A stretch of DNA of 64,000 nucleotides from Amblyomma americanum (Eukaryota > Arthropoda > Arachnida > Ixodida > Ixodidae). Made by a program: the position numbers and the translations under genes. Under the pieces are notes generated by a model. That model saw nothing but the letters and a program-made list of their open reading frames with translations. It did not search any database and was not told where the DNA came from. Shown one piece after another: positions 11,076 to 22,960 of this stretch (its first letter is position 1; each line of letters begins with the position of its first letter). Location: assembly GCF_052857255.1 (NCBI RefSeq), contig NC_135505.1:140094343-140158342 (forward strand), written 5' to 3'.

Positions 11076-11139
11076 TAACTCCTCATTTGAAAGATGAAAA
11101 CTAGCAGGGCTATCACGTCCACTCTTAAGCTGTAGCTTA

Positions 11140-11377
11140 TGGTTTATGGTTTATGAGGGTTTAAGGTCCCAAAGCGACTCAGGCTATGAGGGACTCCGTA
11201 GTGAAGGGCTCCGGAAATTTCGACCACATGGGGTTCTTTAACGTGCACTGACATCGCACAGTACACGGGCCTCCTGAATTTCGCCTCCATCGAAATTCGA
11301 CCGCCGCGGCCGGGATCGAACCCGCGTCTTTCGGGCCAGCAGCCGAGCGCCATAACCACTCAGCCACCGCGGCGGCC
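11140..11377 (-). mobile_element. tRNA-derived SINE with LINE-like 3' end
   Basis: On the minus strand a tRNA-like head (11376-11300, with A-box-like GGCTGAGTGG and B-box-like GGGTTCGATCC-type words) is followed by the conserved body also seen in other copies (GCGATGTCAGTGCACG). The 3' end carries a stem-loop with GTCCC at 11166-11170 and GGGAC at 11190-11194. It is flanked by an approximate 14-bp duplication, TAAGCTGTAGCTTA (11126-11139) and TAAGCTGCAGCTTA (11378-11391). This is a full-length copy of a variant subfamily. Confidence 0.85.
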
Positions 11378-11391
11378 TAAGCTGCAGCTTA

Positions 11392-12307
11392 AGCATCCTC
11401 TTAATTTTCTAAAGAAAACATCCATTTGTTGGTGAGACCTGTATTTTATACCTCGTCGTTTATCGTTCATAGCAGTTAACAAATTCATATACTCAGGGAG
11501 AAAAAGTTGAACAAGCCAGCAGTTCTCCGTAGAATTTACGGATGTCGCTCAGAAGTAGGCATCTGGGGCTCGATTCAGCAAACTTCTATAAGAATGCTCT
11601 TAAATATTCCTTTTAGTGGTTTTCAGCCAGAATTTCACTCTAGGCACGTCCGCGAAGTTCCTGGAATACAGCGCTGCTCTCCACAACCGTAAGGCGCTGT
11701 TATTGTGAGAAATTCTGTGCAAGTTTTCTTCTCGTTACTCTACCGTTGGTTATGTCATTCTTGTAGGTGACAGTAGGGTAAAAACTTTTATAAAAATAAA
11801 GGCGTGCACAACGCGGATTTTAACCCGGGACTTCCGGACTACAGCGTAAATTCCACGACACATTTATGCGTGGAGTGGTACTGCGTAGACAGTTCATCAG
11901 TTAACACAGTGGAGAAGTGACAGTTCTTATAGGTGTATGGCTTAAATACTTTAATTTTTTATTTACAGCACGTCTGGAATGCATTCTGAGGACGTTCTGC
12001 GCTTATTGCTGCCCTATCACGTGACACTGCGCACGTATTGTCATTAAGTGAGAAAAAACAAGCCTCTGATCACTTCTATTATTGGCACAGCGGACACTGA
12101 CCTGAAATTTGCGAAAATGCATAATAGCATCCGCAGCGCTGCAAATCATTTGAAAACCAGCGTGCTGCTTTCATGTGATCAGTGATAGGTGAAAGCTTCC
12201 ACTCACTTCATTTACAGCCTGTAGCTCTTATACATGAATTGGTCATTCTTCCAGACGACAAAACATAAATGGAAGCTCATAGGCTATGCTACTGGGACGC
12301 AGGGAGG
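11392..12307. other. Unassigned intergenic DNA
   Basis: I see no gene, repeat boundary or RNA in this stretch. The longest open frames are about 60 codons and have no recognisable similarity. Confidence 0.5.
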
Positions 12308-12567
12308 TTTAATAATAATAATAATTGGTTTTTTGGGGAAAGAAAATGGCGCATTATCTGTCTCACTTATCTCGGCGGACACGTGAACCGCGCCGTAAGG
12401 GAAGGGATAAAGGGGGGAGTGAAAGAAGAAAGGAAGAAAGAGGTGCCGTAGTGGAGGGCTCCGGAATAATTTCGACCACCTGGGATCTTTAACGTGCACT
12501 GACATCGCACAGCACGCGGGCGCCTTAGCGCTTTGCCTCCGTAAAAACGCAGCCGCCGCGGTCGGAA
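12308..12567 (-). mobile_element. Ruka-like SINE, 5'-truncated
   Basis: The minus strand carries the SINE body and 3' end: GCGATGTCAGTGCACG, GGTGGTCGAAATTATTCC, CCTCCACTACGGCACC, a pyrimidine tract, and TTACGGCGCGGTTCACG, ending in an (ATT)n-type tail at 12310-12325. Most of the tRNA head is missing. Short open frames across it are artefacts. Confidence 0.88.
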
Positions 12568-13310
12568 GGGCAGTAACAGCAGATGCATGGAGGGCATCAC
12601 CAGTTTCTGCTAGACTTCATAACGTTGGCTGACCTTTTCCATTCACATAACCAGCCCATTTCATACCCTGTGGCAATATTAAACCATTGAAAAGAAAGAA
12701 ATAATCCAGAAGAAAGCGGAGAACGCCCTTCAAAGGAGGCCCGCTAGCCAATGGTGTCCATGTCTTGCCACAAAGTCGCGGCCATCCGCCTTACACCTGG
12801 CAGCGTTCATCGGGCAGGGCGTAATGACAATCGGCCGATTCGATGGTTGAAGGGTCCCCTTTGAACGACTTAAGCCGCAACGTTCTTAAATTCCATGCGA
12901 CAATAGCAAATGTTAGGAAAGTTTCCTCCTGATAGCAACAAGCTCACGTGACAGTCAGCGAATATGGTGATCGCATGCGATCGAAGGAGCAGGCATAGAA
13001 GCACTGTCGAGAAAATTCGGAGGGCACTTTTAGACACTTTAACGTTAAATAAGGGTGCCGTCGTACCAAACTCTTTAGTCACTGCTAAAAACAAACTTCC
13101 AGGCTCTGCAACCTGCAAGCCTTGCGGCAAATTAGTGGCAGTCATTGATTAGACGTCCATATGACATCCCTGTTGCATCCATATTACATCCTTATGAGTG
13201 CACGAACTTCGAGGCTTCTTAGTTCGTTATAGAAGAATACGACTCGTTTCAAATCAAAGGAGTCATCCAGGTAAAGCTTCAACAACTGATTTTAATTAGC
13301 TTATGCCCAA
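12568..13310. other. Unassigned intergenic DNA
   Basis: I see no recognisable gene or repeat in this stretch. AT-rich, stop-rich sequence leads into the ~320-bp repeat at 13311. Confidence 0.45.
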
Positions 13311-13606
13311 CAATTGTGGAAAAAGCATTTTTGAACTGGAAAGAGTTTGTGAACACAATTTTTTTATATAATGTAAGATTTCCCTATAAAAATCGGTATA
13401 TCCACAGATCTCTCGTCGGCGGGCTTGCATTTCCTTGCTATTAACTTTATTGCTTTTGTCAAAAGCATTCCCTATTGGTTTACATTGGCAGTCTTAACTG
13501 CTAAATGTGAACGATGGCAGAACTTTAAAAGAAAGATTTTGCTGCCCATCGACAGTATGGACCCTTACGTATGATATTTCCAGAGCAGTACCTTAAAATT
13601 TTCTAA
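13311..13606 (+). repeat. Unclassified ~320-bp dispersed repeat, copy 1
   Basis: It begins CAATTGTGGAAAAAGCATTT and contains GCATTCCCTATTGG, shared with copies at 37025, 40231 and (minus) 57011-57547. Divergence between copies is substantial, so the family is old. No coding capacity or obvious terminal inverted repeat is seen. A minus-strand LINE tail abuts or enters its 3' end at about 13607. Confidence 0.7.
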
Positions 13607-14890
13607 TATTGTGTTGTGTTGTGTTGGGTTTAATGGCACATAAGCAGCTAAGGCTATCATGCGCCAGGCTCAAGGTATATGAACACTTTTCTGTAGGTGG
13701 GAGGAAACATGGTTGTGCAGAGGACTTAAATTGCTATTTCGTTCTGGTAGTAATAAGAGGAAGAAGAAATTTTATAAATGGCTAAAAATAAATGCTTTCA
13801 AGAAGGTCAGATAACCTCAGTAGCCATCCTTGGCTGGGCAAGGATCCTGAGGCTCCCAACCATTCAAATAACCACCTCAGCCCTCTTCTCATGGAATGAG
13901 AAAATGGCTGAAATGCATCATATTTTAAAGGAAAGCTGTGGATCAAAGTTTACAGTCTCTGAAGAACATCTGCCTCTTTTAAAAAGCTAAAAACGGAAGA
14001 TATGTTAACAATGGCATTTTCGCCTAAAAGCAGCGCTGGGTGTAAAGGAATGTATTCATTATAAAACTTCGTAAAGTGCTTATTTCTTAGTTTTTCGAGA
14101 TTTGCACACGAGGATAAAATATGGTTTATTGTTAGTTCGTCTCCACATCTTTCACAACGAGGTTTATCTTGTTTCGTTAGTAAGAAATTATGTGTAATGT
14201 GTGTATGTCCAATGCGGAGACGACATAAAATTACTTCAATAAATCGTTCCTGGTGCCTACAGGTCTTCCATTTACCCAGGACAGGTTTTACAAAGTGCAG
14301 CTTGTTGTTAATCTCGTTGTCCCAAGAGGCCTGCCATTTTTCTCTCAATTTATTCTGGACCGACTTGATGCAGTCCTTATGCGGTATGTTTACTGGTTTT
14401 ATTTTTGCGTTAAGGGCAAGTGCGGCGCTTGCATCAGCCCTCTCATTTCCGCTGATGCCCACGTGACTGGGAACCCAGCAAAACTTTATTGTATGTCCTT
14501 GTGAATAAGCTCGTATTACATTATGTACTATGTTTCCTATTAAGGGTTCAGTTGCATTTCTGGGGTTTATTGCTGTAATTACGCTGAGAGAGTCACTGTA
14601 GATAACAATGTTCTGTATGTTTTTCTTCAATATTTGTTCTACAGCTAGAGCAATGGCGTAGCATTCTGCTGTAAAGATTGAAGCGCACTGAGGCAGCCTG
14701 ACTACTTTTTCCCATTTCCCTAGCACTATCGCGCTCCCTACATAGAGTGCTGTCTTAGAGCCATCTGTGTAAAAATCTGTGCAATTCTTGTATTTTTTTG
14801 ACTTACTCCAAGAAACTCTTGCTGTATATATTCTAGTGGGGTATGTCTTTTTTGAATGTGTGTCAGTGCGAAATCGCATACACCAGAATG
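13607..14890 (-). mobile_element. 5'-truncated LINE (family B), longest copy
   Basis: On the minus strand this holds the C-terminal third of a LINE ORF2, a ~340-bp 3' UTR and a (CACAA)n-type tail (plus strand GTGTT repeats at 13612-13630). The 3' UTR carries the GGCACA/TGCGCC stem-loop at 13635-13665. Shorter 3' copies occur at 17841, 20442, 52103 and 57085, all in the same orientation. The 5' limit near 14890 is approximate. Confidence 0.85.
13950..14880 (-). pseudogene. LINE family B ORF2 C-terminal part (RNase H domain), truncated
   Basis: The frame ending at 13950 encodes an RNase H domain with all four expected acidic positions: TDFYTDGSKT, FTAECYAIAL, IYSDSLSV and GNERAD, plus the His in WVPSHVG. 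A C-x2-C-x7-H-x4-C knuckle (CERCGDELTINHILSSC) follows, as in the ORF2 at 6871. The terminal segment NEYIPLHPALLLGE recurs in copies at 52103 and 57085. Upstream of about 14810 the likely reading shifts to another frame (SGVCDFALTHIQKRHTP), so there is at least one frameshift. The endonuclease and reverse transcriptase are missing, so the copy is dead, although the RNase H part is still open. Confidence 0.85.
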
Positions 14891-15726
14891 TTGGACATGT
14901 AATTCCGAAGGTAAGAAAACAGTACGTAGAAATAATGAGCACGACTGTTGTGTTGGACGTCTCGCATGCGACTGGTCTCTGGAGGGGCGCCTCTTTTCGA
15001 ATTTTTTGGGGAGAGCTACGGCCGCTTGCTTGGTGGTCAAGGTTGTTGAGGTATTTGGTATAGTAACAAAATCACAGTTCCCGGACAGGGCACCGAGAAG
15101 AGACACGTCAACACCAATGCTCCCCTCTCACACGCTTGGCTAGGGATCCCCGGTTCTGGTGTCTTTATTTTGTTTCCCTCTTGGGGTGCCCTACCATTTT
15201 CACCCTTTTTATTGTTCCTCTCAGAAAATGTAAAAAAATACAACATAAAAGACAGAGAGGCAGCCCGGACCAGCAGCGATTTGCCAGGCTTAACGTCGCC
15301 TATCCAACCCTGGTCCTTCCCATTTTTTCCCTACAAGGCTCACGTGAAAATCATGTCCAGGAATTGCACATTCCCGAGAGCACCCGTTCACAGGTCGGTA
15401 TTTCTTTATGACTCAGCACCACCTGGGTAACAATCTTTTTTGCCAGCCTGTGTGTGTGCCAAAATTTTTGGCGATGACATGTGAACGCTGCATAACTCAA
15501 ATCGGAAGGAATCATCTTTGCTACCCTCGTTAAACACGATTCATGTTAATCCCTTGATGTCTTTAGTACTTTCCGATCTGTTTTTCATCTTGAAGTTTAG
15601 GCCCGCATGTGAGCAGAGCAGTTTTATTTCAACTTACTCCGTCACCACCAATGAAACAAGCTGGGTTCTTCTACGGTTTCGTTCTCAGTGATGGATTTCG
15701 CGGCTGCTTTTGCAATCGCAGGTATA
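14891..15726. other. Unassigned DNA between LINE B and palindromic MITE
   Basis: I see no gene in this stretch. A minus-strand open frame continues from the LINE to about 15106, but its upstream part has no recognisable motif and may be older insertion debris. Confidence 0.4.
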
Positions 15727-16138
15727 CAGTATGGTCCACTGTTAAAGGGAACATGCGATCGCGTGTCGTTGGCTTTCCGCGAGGAGCTGCTGCGGAATGC
15801 CGGAAATAATGCCGCGCTGATTATCGACCGGAGTTTTTTTTCGGCATTCTGTCTTTCTGTCCTCTTGTATGGATCTCATTTTTCACACCCAGAACGCATC
15901 GATTACCTCTCCTCGCTGCTGAATTGGCTTTTTCCATTCTGTGGTCGCGTTTCGCGCGAAATAAGCAACATTTTCTTCGGACTAGATTATCCAGGTGTGA
16001 GTGCTTTGGTTCGTATGCCCCTCAACGTGTGCTCCGGTCCATAATCAGCGCGGCATTCTTTCCGGCTTTCCCCAGCAGCGCCTCGCGGAAAGCCAACGAC
16101 ACGCTATCGCATGTTCCCTTTAACAGTGGACCATACTG
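15727..16138. mobile_element. TA-flanked MITE with ~107-bp terminal inverted repeats
   Basis: Arms 15727-15833 and 16032-16138 are inverted copies over about 107 bp with only a few mismatches. They begin CAGTATGGTCCACTG and end with its reverse complement. TA dinucleotides flank both ends (15725-15726 and 16139-16140), as in Tc1/mariner-type insertions. The ~200-bp interior has no convincing coding capacity. The superfamily is inferred only from the TA duplication. Confidence 0.82.
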
Positions 16139-16539
16139 TACATTGTCCGCACTCAGCGAAGCGCAGAGTCAGACGCACTATCTTCAGAGTCATCCAAGGG
16201 TGTTGATTACCATTACTTACGCACAATTCAAAGTAATACGAAAGACAGCACTTCACTAGCATGCTGTCGACGATTACTCGCAAAATATAATTAAAAACCT
16301 TACTTTGTGCTGCTATTCTCTGGGCGCATGATTTATTAAGCGCCTTTGATGCAAAAATACGATGAAAAAAAAAAACATAGGCTTGGGTCTTGAATGCCAA
16401 CTTCTTCCTTATTTCTTAATCCTTCCCACCAGTAGGACCACGAACAGGGCAGTGGAGGATACGTCAGACATGGAATACGTTCGAGTTAGAAAAGTTAGGC
16501 TCACCCATCAGTACACTTTGATAAAGCCTGCATCATATA

Positions 16540-16797
16540 TTGATGATGATTATAGATTTTAATGGCGCAAGGGCATATATGGCCAAAGAGCGCCATGGCA
16601 CAAGGAATTTTCTACTTCTCAAGGTGGTGTCAATGTCCCATTTCCCGAGAATTTCACCCGAAATAAGCCGAGCACCAGACACGGCAAAAGCCTGTACCCA
16701 TTGTGCCACGGTGGGTACCCGGCAAGACAGGGAATCGAACCCCGCACCTCCCGCATGCGAGGCGGATGCTCAACAACTTGGCCACCGCTGCTGTATA
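16540..16797 (-). mobile_element. tRNA-derived SINE, second family, copy 1
   Basis: On the minus strand, a tRNA-like head (16793-16700) with the B-box-like GGGTTCGATTCCC is followed by a unique body and a 3' stem-loop TGGCGC/GCGCCA (16563-16568 with 16590-16595). It ends in an (ATC)n-type tail. The 9-bp duplication CATCATATA flanks it at 16531-16539 and 16798-16806. A second copy lies at 50820-51060. Confidence 0.82.
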
Positions 16798-16806
16798 CAT
16801 CATATA

Positions 16807-17501
16807 CTGAGCACATGTCTTAATCAAGGCCCCTCCGTCAACGCGTACTTGGTGCTCCAGCATTTCGGAAAGCGAAGGAAAGACTCGGACAACGAAAACA
16901 CGAAAAAGAAAACGAAGCAATACGCTGCTTCTCCTAGGGCACCCTTCAACCGACCTCTTGGAGAAAGTGGTGTCAGTAACCCACAAGAGTAAGTTCTCAG
17001 AGCGACCTTAGCGTGTCCCTTCTCCGTCCCTGAAAATGGAGTGGAACAGTGAAGCGAGTTAATGATTCCTAGAAGCCCTTTCTTCACCAGTTCGGGAGGC
17101 CCGATGTCCGCTACTCACAACGCGTCACAAATGATGGAAGAGGCGGAGCACGCTGAATAACGGTCTCGACACGAAGAAACTTCGGCTTCGAGCAGGAACT
17201 CTGTGCCAAGCGCTCCTGGTCCTCGTGGATGATCGGTCACATCGACCACGGAGCAGCACTTTCCTCCGCGTATTTCTATGCACGGCCCAACGGTAGCAGC
17301 CAATCGGGAAAGACAATTGGCCTATCAATCAGCTACTCCAGCAATGGCCCGCTTCTGTGCATGCAAAATGCTGCGCAATGCGCGAGTCGGCTACGTGTCC
17401 CGGTTGCACACACACACGCCTTGCCATTCTGGTCCTCATGTAAGATAAGGAGTTTCTTAATATGCTCCCCATCGTTCGGTGGAACATAGCTTTTTGCCTT
17501 T
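16807..17501. other. Unassigned intergenic DNA
   Basis: I see no gene in this stretch. Short open frames on both strands have no motif. A CACACACAC run occurs near 17407. Confidence 0.45.
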
Positions 17502-17768
17502 CCCTTACAAAAATGGTCTATAGACAGTCTATAGATTTCTTATAGATTCGATTGCCTTCCTATCGATATTTCTTTTTGTCTATCCAAAGTCTATAGACTC
17601 TCAGTAGACAAGTCTACTAAAATGTATGGCCATAAATCTATATTTTTTATAGAATCTCTATAAGATTTGTATTGCCTATAGACTTCTCTGGAGCTTGTCT
17701 TTAGAGAGTCTATAGACTTTACAGGCAGAACTCTATGGACAGTTTATAGACTAGAACTTTTTGCGGGG
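17502..17768 (+). mobile_element. GTCTATAGAC-rich MITE, copy 1
   Basis: The element runs from CCCTTACAAAAAT to a degenerate complement, CTTTTTGCGGGG. Its interior is packed with exact and near copies of the palindrome GTCTATAGAC. Related copies lie at 45016-45238 (opposite strand) and 47857-48137. No coding capacity is seen. Target-site duplications are not clear. Confidence 0.72.
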
Positions 17769-17840
17769 CTAGTTGGTGCATGTTCTAAGAAAAGAAGCGC
17801 CAACAGAGACAAGACGTAAGAAGTGACACGGACAAGCGCT

Positions 17841-17955
17841 TGTTGGGTTGTGTTGGGTTGGGTTTTATGGCATGCACCAAACTCAAGGAAAGGGGCTTTT
17901 TGCTTTTGCCTTTCTTGGCCGGGGATAAAGCTATAGCCATTCGACACACCAGCTC
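17841..17955 (-). mobile_element. LINE family B 3'-end fragment with deleted stem-loop
   Basis: The plus strand shows the family tail (GTTGG repeats), GGTTTTATGGC and ACCAAACTCAAGG, matching the start and end of the stem-loop region in the 13607 copy. The loop itself is missing. The boundary on the 5' side is uncertain. Confidence 0.5.
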
Positions 17956-20427
17956 ATAATGTCCACTTTTTTTGCCTTTTTTTTCCTAACGAACAGCTGC
18001 TTGTCACGTCGGAAGTTTCGAGCCGTAACAATCCTGCTCTCAAGATTTCTTTAAAATTAAATCACAGACACAATACGAGCACAGAAAGGACAAAACACCC
18101 TTTAGAAACATCTGCACTCTTAGCGGTGTGATTTTCTGTCTATAGTTCATAAAATTTCACTTCCAAGATGGATGCAAATTATGGCTGCTGGACCCATACA
18201 GTAGGGCGTGGCTGGCAAAGTGGCACCCTTATGTTTGCTGAGTACTTCGCAGTCTCAAAGAGATCTTGATTGCTTTACAGTTGCATAATTACCGACTGCT
18301 TGGAACCCTTAGAACGAAGCTAAACAGTTCTTACAAAAAGGTCTCGACGATCTGTCTCCGTATGCTCTAGGCTACGCTACCCCTGACTATAATTATAAAA
18401 CCCATAGACGTTTTTTTTTTTTTACGTCGTGTGTGCGGCTATTTGCAGTGGAGCGGCATTTGTTATGTCCACATGATGTTCACGGTTTTTTTTAGCTAGT
18501 TTTTTTGTTTGAGCTAGTTGAAATAGCTGCAATAACCTTTCAGCTTTTTACCCTTTAAGGGTGCATGGTTGCAGTAATCGCGCCGATGCGCTCAGCGCTC
18601 CCTTCTAAAAATGATACAAAAATTAGCAGTTCGCAAACGTACCTCTGAGAAGTGTTACACCCTGAACACTTCGCTTTTTTACTGTCTAGGGAGGTTAACT
18701 ATCCTATGACCTGTTGGCTGCCCTACACACGTGGGGAGTTGGATTATGGAGTGAAAGCCAACTTGAGTTCATAGTATGGAACGTGTTGATGCCGTGCTTC
18801 ATTAAAGAGCATTTTTATTAATCATTTTTTATGATATCAGCTTGCCATGTAGGGCACCGATCGACTGCGTTCAGGACCCTGCGTTTCTTGAAAGAACGCC
18901 TCTGCGCAAGGTCTTATCTTGAGAGCGTAACTTTATTCATGAGGGTTCGAAGAATTTGCCTCAATAACGAGGACGGTTTTAAGGGTAGCATGTTGGTTGC
19001 GGCCGCCCCTAGAAATCTGTTAGAGATTTCAGTCTCACCTGAGTTTCAGTGTTTTCGGAGTTTATTCTCGGGCAGTTCGAGTAGCTTGTTGAAAGAAATT
19101 TTTTTCGTGAAATTCCGAAATTACTGGACATTTTTTTTTCATTCAGGAACACAGCATTTCTACTCTTTCGGGCTTCACTTATTTGGTTCAGTCTGTAAAG
19201 CGACCGTTTGGCGGAGCTCTAATATGCAATACAACAACAAAAACATGTCAACAACTACAACAACTATAGTTTCAAAAACGCTACGTGGGTACGAGTAAGT
19301 TTTATACAGAGATGCAACCCGCATCGTTTGCGTTCTCATCTGCAGTAAGCTTCTTGCCGCAGTAGTAATGCCCTATTGGTGGTGGCTGTGGATGGAAGAA
19401 AAGCTACCGCATTCGAGAAAGTATGTAGACTATTCTACAGGACGCGCATACTCCAGAACAGTAACGATTCATCAACTTCCCTGAAATAATAGGCCCAATA
19501 TTCCAAGAACCCCCCCGGAAAACGACTGACATGGGCATTAATTTCCATAGCCTAGAGCAAATAATTCCTCCTGTTCATGCGGCGTTCGAATTCCGCGTTT
19601 ACAATTCAGAAATTCTAGTTTAGGATCTTATTCCGTCAATCGAATGACTGGCCACCATATACTTATGTTCAGTTGCAATATTTCGTTTCTCAGTTCTGCC
19701 CCAAATCACAGCCGCAGCGTGATAGCACTGCCAAAAAAGTAAACAACTAAACAACTCTTCAAAGCCCGGTTCCCTCTCGCCTTATGATCTCAACGTCTGT
19801 GCATGCGCTGGTCACTCTTGGGACGAGGTCCATTAACGGATTAGTCCCGCAGCATGCATCGTAGCATTTCTCCGCAAAATCGCCGTGAGTAATGGGTGTA
19901 AATGTGGACTGCTTTAAGCTGAATGATCGAAAGCCGCATGCATGTTTAGCCCTGTTATTTTGCACTTTGCCAGAAAGTTTGTCGCAGTATGGCATGTTTT
20001 GAGCTCTGCTCGCAAAATGCGTCAGAATGTAAAAGCACTATATTTGGCATTTCCTGGATAAACTTCATTCTGTCAAATCCAGATCTGGTAGTTTTCTGTC
20101 AAATCCAAATGGAAAGCAGTTTTAGTGGCGAGTATTTTCCGGGTGTATCCGAAAACATCCCAAACCTTGTTTTTAACTAGAACCCCGGACCTCACTACAA
20201 GTTCAACTTTGAGCTCGTGCCCGTTCAGGGTCTATTCACTGAACTGCATTCCCTTTTCTGTATTTGATGGTAAGCCATTTGCGGTGCCTGCTTAACAACA
20301 GGGTCAAGTAATACATGCGCAGACGCAATAAATATGTAATGCTCAAATGTCACCCACGATATTAGATCGACGAGTCAAGATGGAGCTTATCAAATGTCAG
20401 TGATTTTTTTCTCGCATAAGTGAAACA
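17956..20427. other. Unassigned intergenic DNA
   Basis: No gene is recognised. A 155-codon open frame at 18831-19298 has no motif and no coding-like codon use. T-runs lie near 18411 and 19131. Nothing else stands out. Confidence 0.45.
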
Positions 20428-20441
20428 AATACACACAGAAT

Positions 20442-20646
20442 TGAATTGTATTGTATTGGGTTTTGTGGCGCATAAGCAACTTAGGCTATCATGGGCCAAA
20501 CACATGGTATAATTTATTTCAAAATTGGATGTCCTCAGCGAAAGTCCTTGTCCGGACAAGGACTCCGAGGAGCACATCAAATCGAATGCAGACCTCAGCC
20601 TTCTTCTCAGAACTGAGAAAATGGATTAGGTGCGTTATAAAATGCG
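20442..20646 (-). mobile_element. LINE family B, 3'-end copy with 14-bp target duplication
   Basis: ATACACACAGAATT occurs at 20428-20441 and 20647-20660. Between them is the 3' UTR of the same LINE family as at 13607, including TGGCGCA/TGGGCCA (20466-20472 and 20492-20498) with the conserved loop AAGCAACTTAGGCTAT. Only about 200 bp were inserted. A 22-bp perfect palindrome (20543-20564) lies inside. Confidence 0.85.
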
Positions 20647-20660
20647 ATACACACAGAATT

Positions 20661-22426
20661 ACTTCAGAGTTCTTTGGTTTTGGTAGTCGTGCGCGAAATA
20701 CTCAAAACCAATGGACACTATCAAAAACAGGCCTAAGTTTACGTTATTTATAACGCAACCAATAGTGCGTTGTGTTTTTTTTTGTTTGAGATTTTTGTCA
20801 GACTGTGTCCCAGGTATGAATATGAGTTCTAACATATTATGCTTTTGTGGTACCATTTTCCCAAGGTGCTAGTAATTAAACAATAGGCGTACACAAAATG
20901 GCAATGCCTTGAATTTTAATATCACTCGGTCGTCAAACTTAATGCCACTCGTCTTAACGTCATTCACATTTTAATGACTTCACCACAACTGACTCGTCGG
21001 CAATGTCCGTGCTCGTGTGCGTGCACTGCGTCCGCAGAACGAGCGTTTTGCTTCTTTGAACACGGCATCCTGTGATGACGCGTCTAAGTTATTTAAAAAC
21101 GCCCTCCAGACGAATCACTCCTAGGAGGTTTTTATTACACGAGCCCCATGTTTTCCAGTACTTTACGTTGACACTGATTACAGGGCCTTTGAAAGGGGCT
21201 CTCAAAAAAGGTGTAGTATTTCTGGGATGCCCAGGTCATTTCCAGGAAGCGCTCCATTAACGAATTATTCCAAAAACATGCACCGTAGGATTTGTCCGCG
21301 CAAGCACCGCGGTTAACGGGTATAAATGCGGAATAACTTAAGCCTAACGACTTAAAGCCACATGCTTATTAAGACTCGCCAACTTTCGCGGTACTCTGAG
21401 TTCTGTGTTACGTGTAGAAGTGTATTGTTTGGCTCAGGTGTTCATGACGAGAGAATGTAGTAATTTAGCGAGCTTACGTACCCTCCTGAAGAGGTGTTTG
21501 AGAGCTCCTTTAATTTCTAAGCACGAGATTCTTACAGCTCCCATTTTTGCTAAACTTAGGCCAACATCATCAGAAAACTGTAGAGCGAACCTAAACGCAC
21601 ACATAGTGCCGGACCTATTATAAACATTAGCGGCGCGGTAAAGTCGTGGTATGGTGACGTCGTGTATGGCAAACGCTTTTCCTGCAATGCGTTTAATCTT
21701 TATGCCTATTCTACACGATGAAATAAAAAAAATTCTTTTGGCTTACCCATCAAACAAAACGACCTTCTCTCCGAGATGACTACGTTTACATGAGTAGCAC
21801 TTTTACACTTCTCCTGAACTCTATACGGGGGACGTTGAATTTGTAGGCGATGTTTTTTAAGAAACTTCGGACATACTGCCACGGTTATGAACTGAAACTC
21901 TCACTATATCTGGACGCGTAGCGCTCTTCGGGAAGAGGGAAGCATTGGAGAGTTTTAGCACAGTGTTACTGCATGCCTCTACCATATACGGGTGCAGCCA
22001 GTCTCCAAAAGCGCAGACACCCACAGGAAAACAAAAGGCGTTTGTTCAGCTTCCTTTTCTCACCAGCGATACTGCCCGAGTGCACACTATAAGAGTGGCG
22101 AAGTCATACATCACGCTAATGTGCTCCAATAATATGGGGAATAATAAACCGCACAAGTCATTCTCTAGAAGAACCCGCAAGCAGTTGTTATCCAGTCAAT
22201 AACATGTACTTTTGAACTCAGAAAAGCAATCGCGTGAAAGGTTCGGTATGACCATTATGAATGACGTCCGAATGACGAAAACCCGTTGAATGAGCTCCAC
22301 AGCGCATGCATTAAGTATTTCCTTTAGCCTTGTTCTAGGAAACATACCCGGAACGTGCGCCTTCGTGCTTCTCATCACATCCAAGCACCATATGCTGATT
22401 TTCGTAGTTTTCTTTGTTTTTGACGC
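20661..22426. other. Unassigned intergenic DNA
   Basis: I see no gene or dated repeat in this stretch. The longest frames are under 90 codons and lack motifs. Confidence 0.45.
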
Positions 22427-22633
22427 ACCGCGGTGACTTGCTGGCTGAGGCGTTCAGCTGCTGAGCCTAAGGACGGGGGATGAAATTCCAACCGCGGTGG
22501 CCGCTTTTCGATGGGTTAGAAAGGCAAAAACAACCGTGCGTTGTGCGATGTGAGTGCACGTTTGAGGAATACCTCTACTACGGCGTCTCTCACAGCACGC
22601 GTGCAGATTTGAGGCGTTAAACTTCAAGTGTCA
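22427..22633 (+). mobile_element. Degenerate tRNA-derived SINE
   Basis: ACCGCGGTGACTTGCTGGCT resembles the SINE head, AACCGCGGTGGCCGC follows, and GCGATGTGAGTGCACG marks the body. The 3' end (TACTACGGCGTCTCTC to GCGTTAAAC) resembles the variant ending of the copy at 11140. It is strongly diverged. Its 3' end runs directly into the CCATA microsatellite. Confidence 0.65.
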
Positions 22634-22960
22634 CATACCATACCATAACATACCATGCCACACCATACCATACCATATCGTATCATACACTGCCATACCA
22701 TACTATACCATAACATAGCATACCACACCATACCACACCATACAATACCGTACCGTACCGTACCATACCATGCCATGCCATACTATGCCATGCCGTGCCA
22801 TGCCTTACCATACCAAATCATACAATGCCATGCCATACTATACCATAGCATACCATACCACACCATACAATAAAATACAATGCCATGCCATTCCATACCA
22901 TACCATACCTTACCATACGGTACAGTACAATACAATAAATACAGTGCCATGTCATGCCAT
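22634..22960 (+). repeat. (CCATA)n pentanucleotide microsatellite
   Basis: About 325 bp of CCATA units with variants such as CCATG, CCGTA and CAATA. It begins exactly where the SINE at 22427 ends, so it probably grew from that SINE's tail. The apparent His/Tyr-rich open frames over it are repeat artefacts. Confidence 0.95.
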
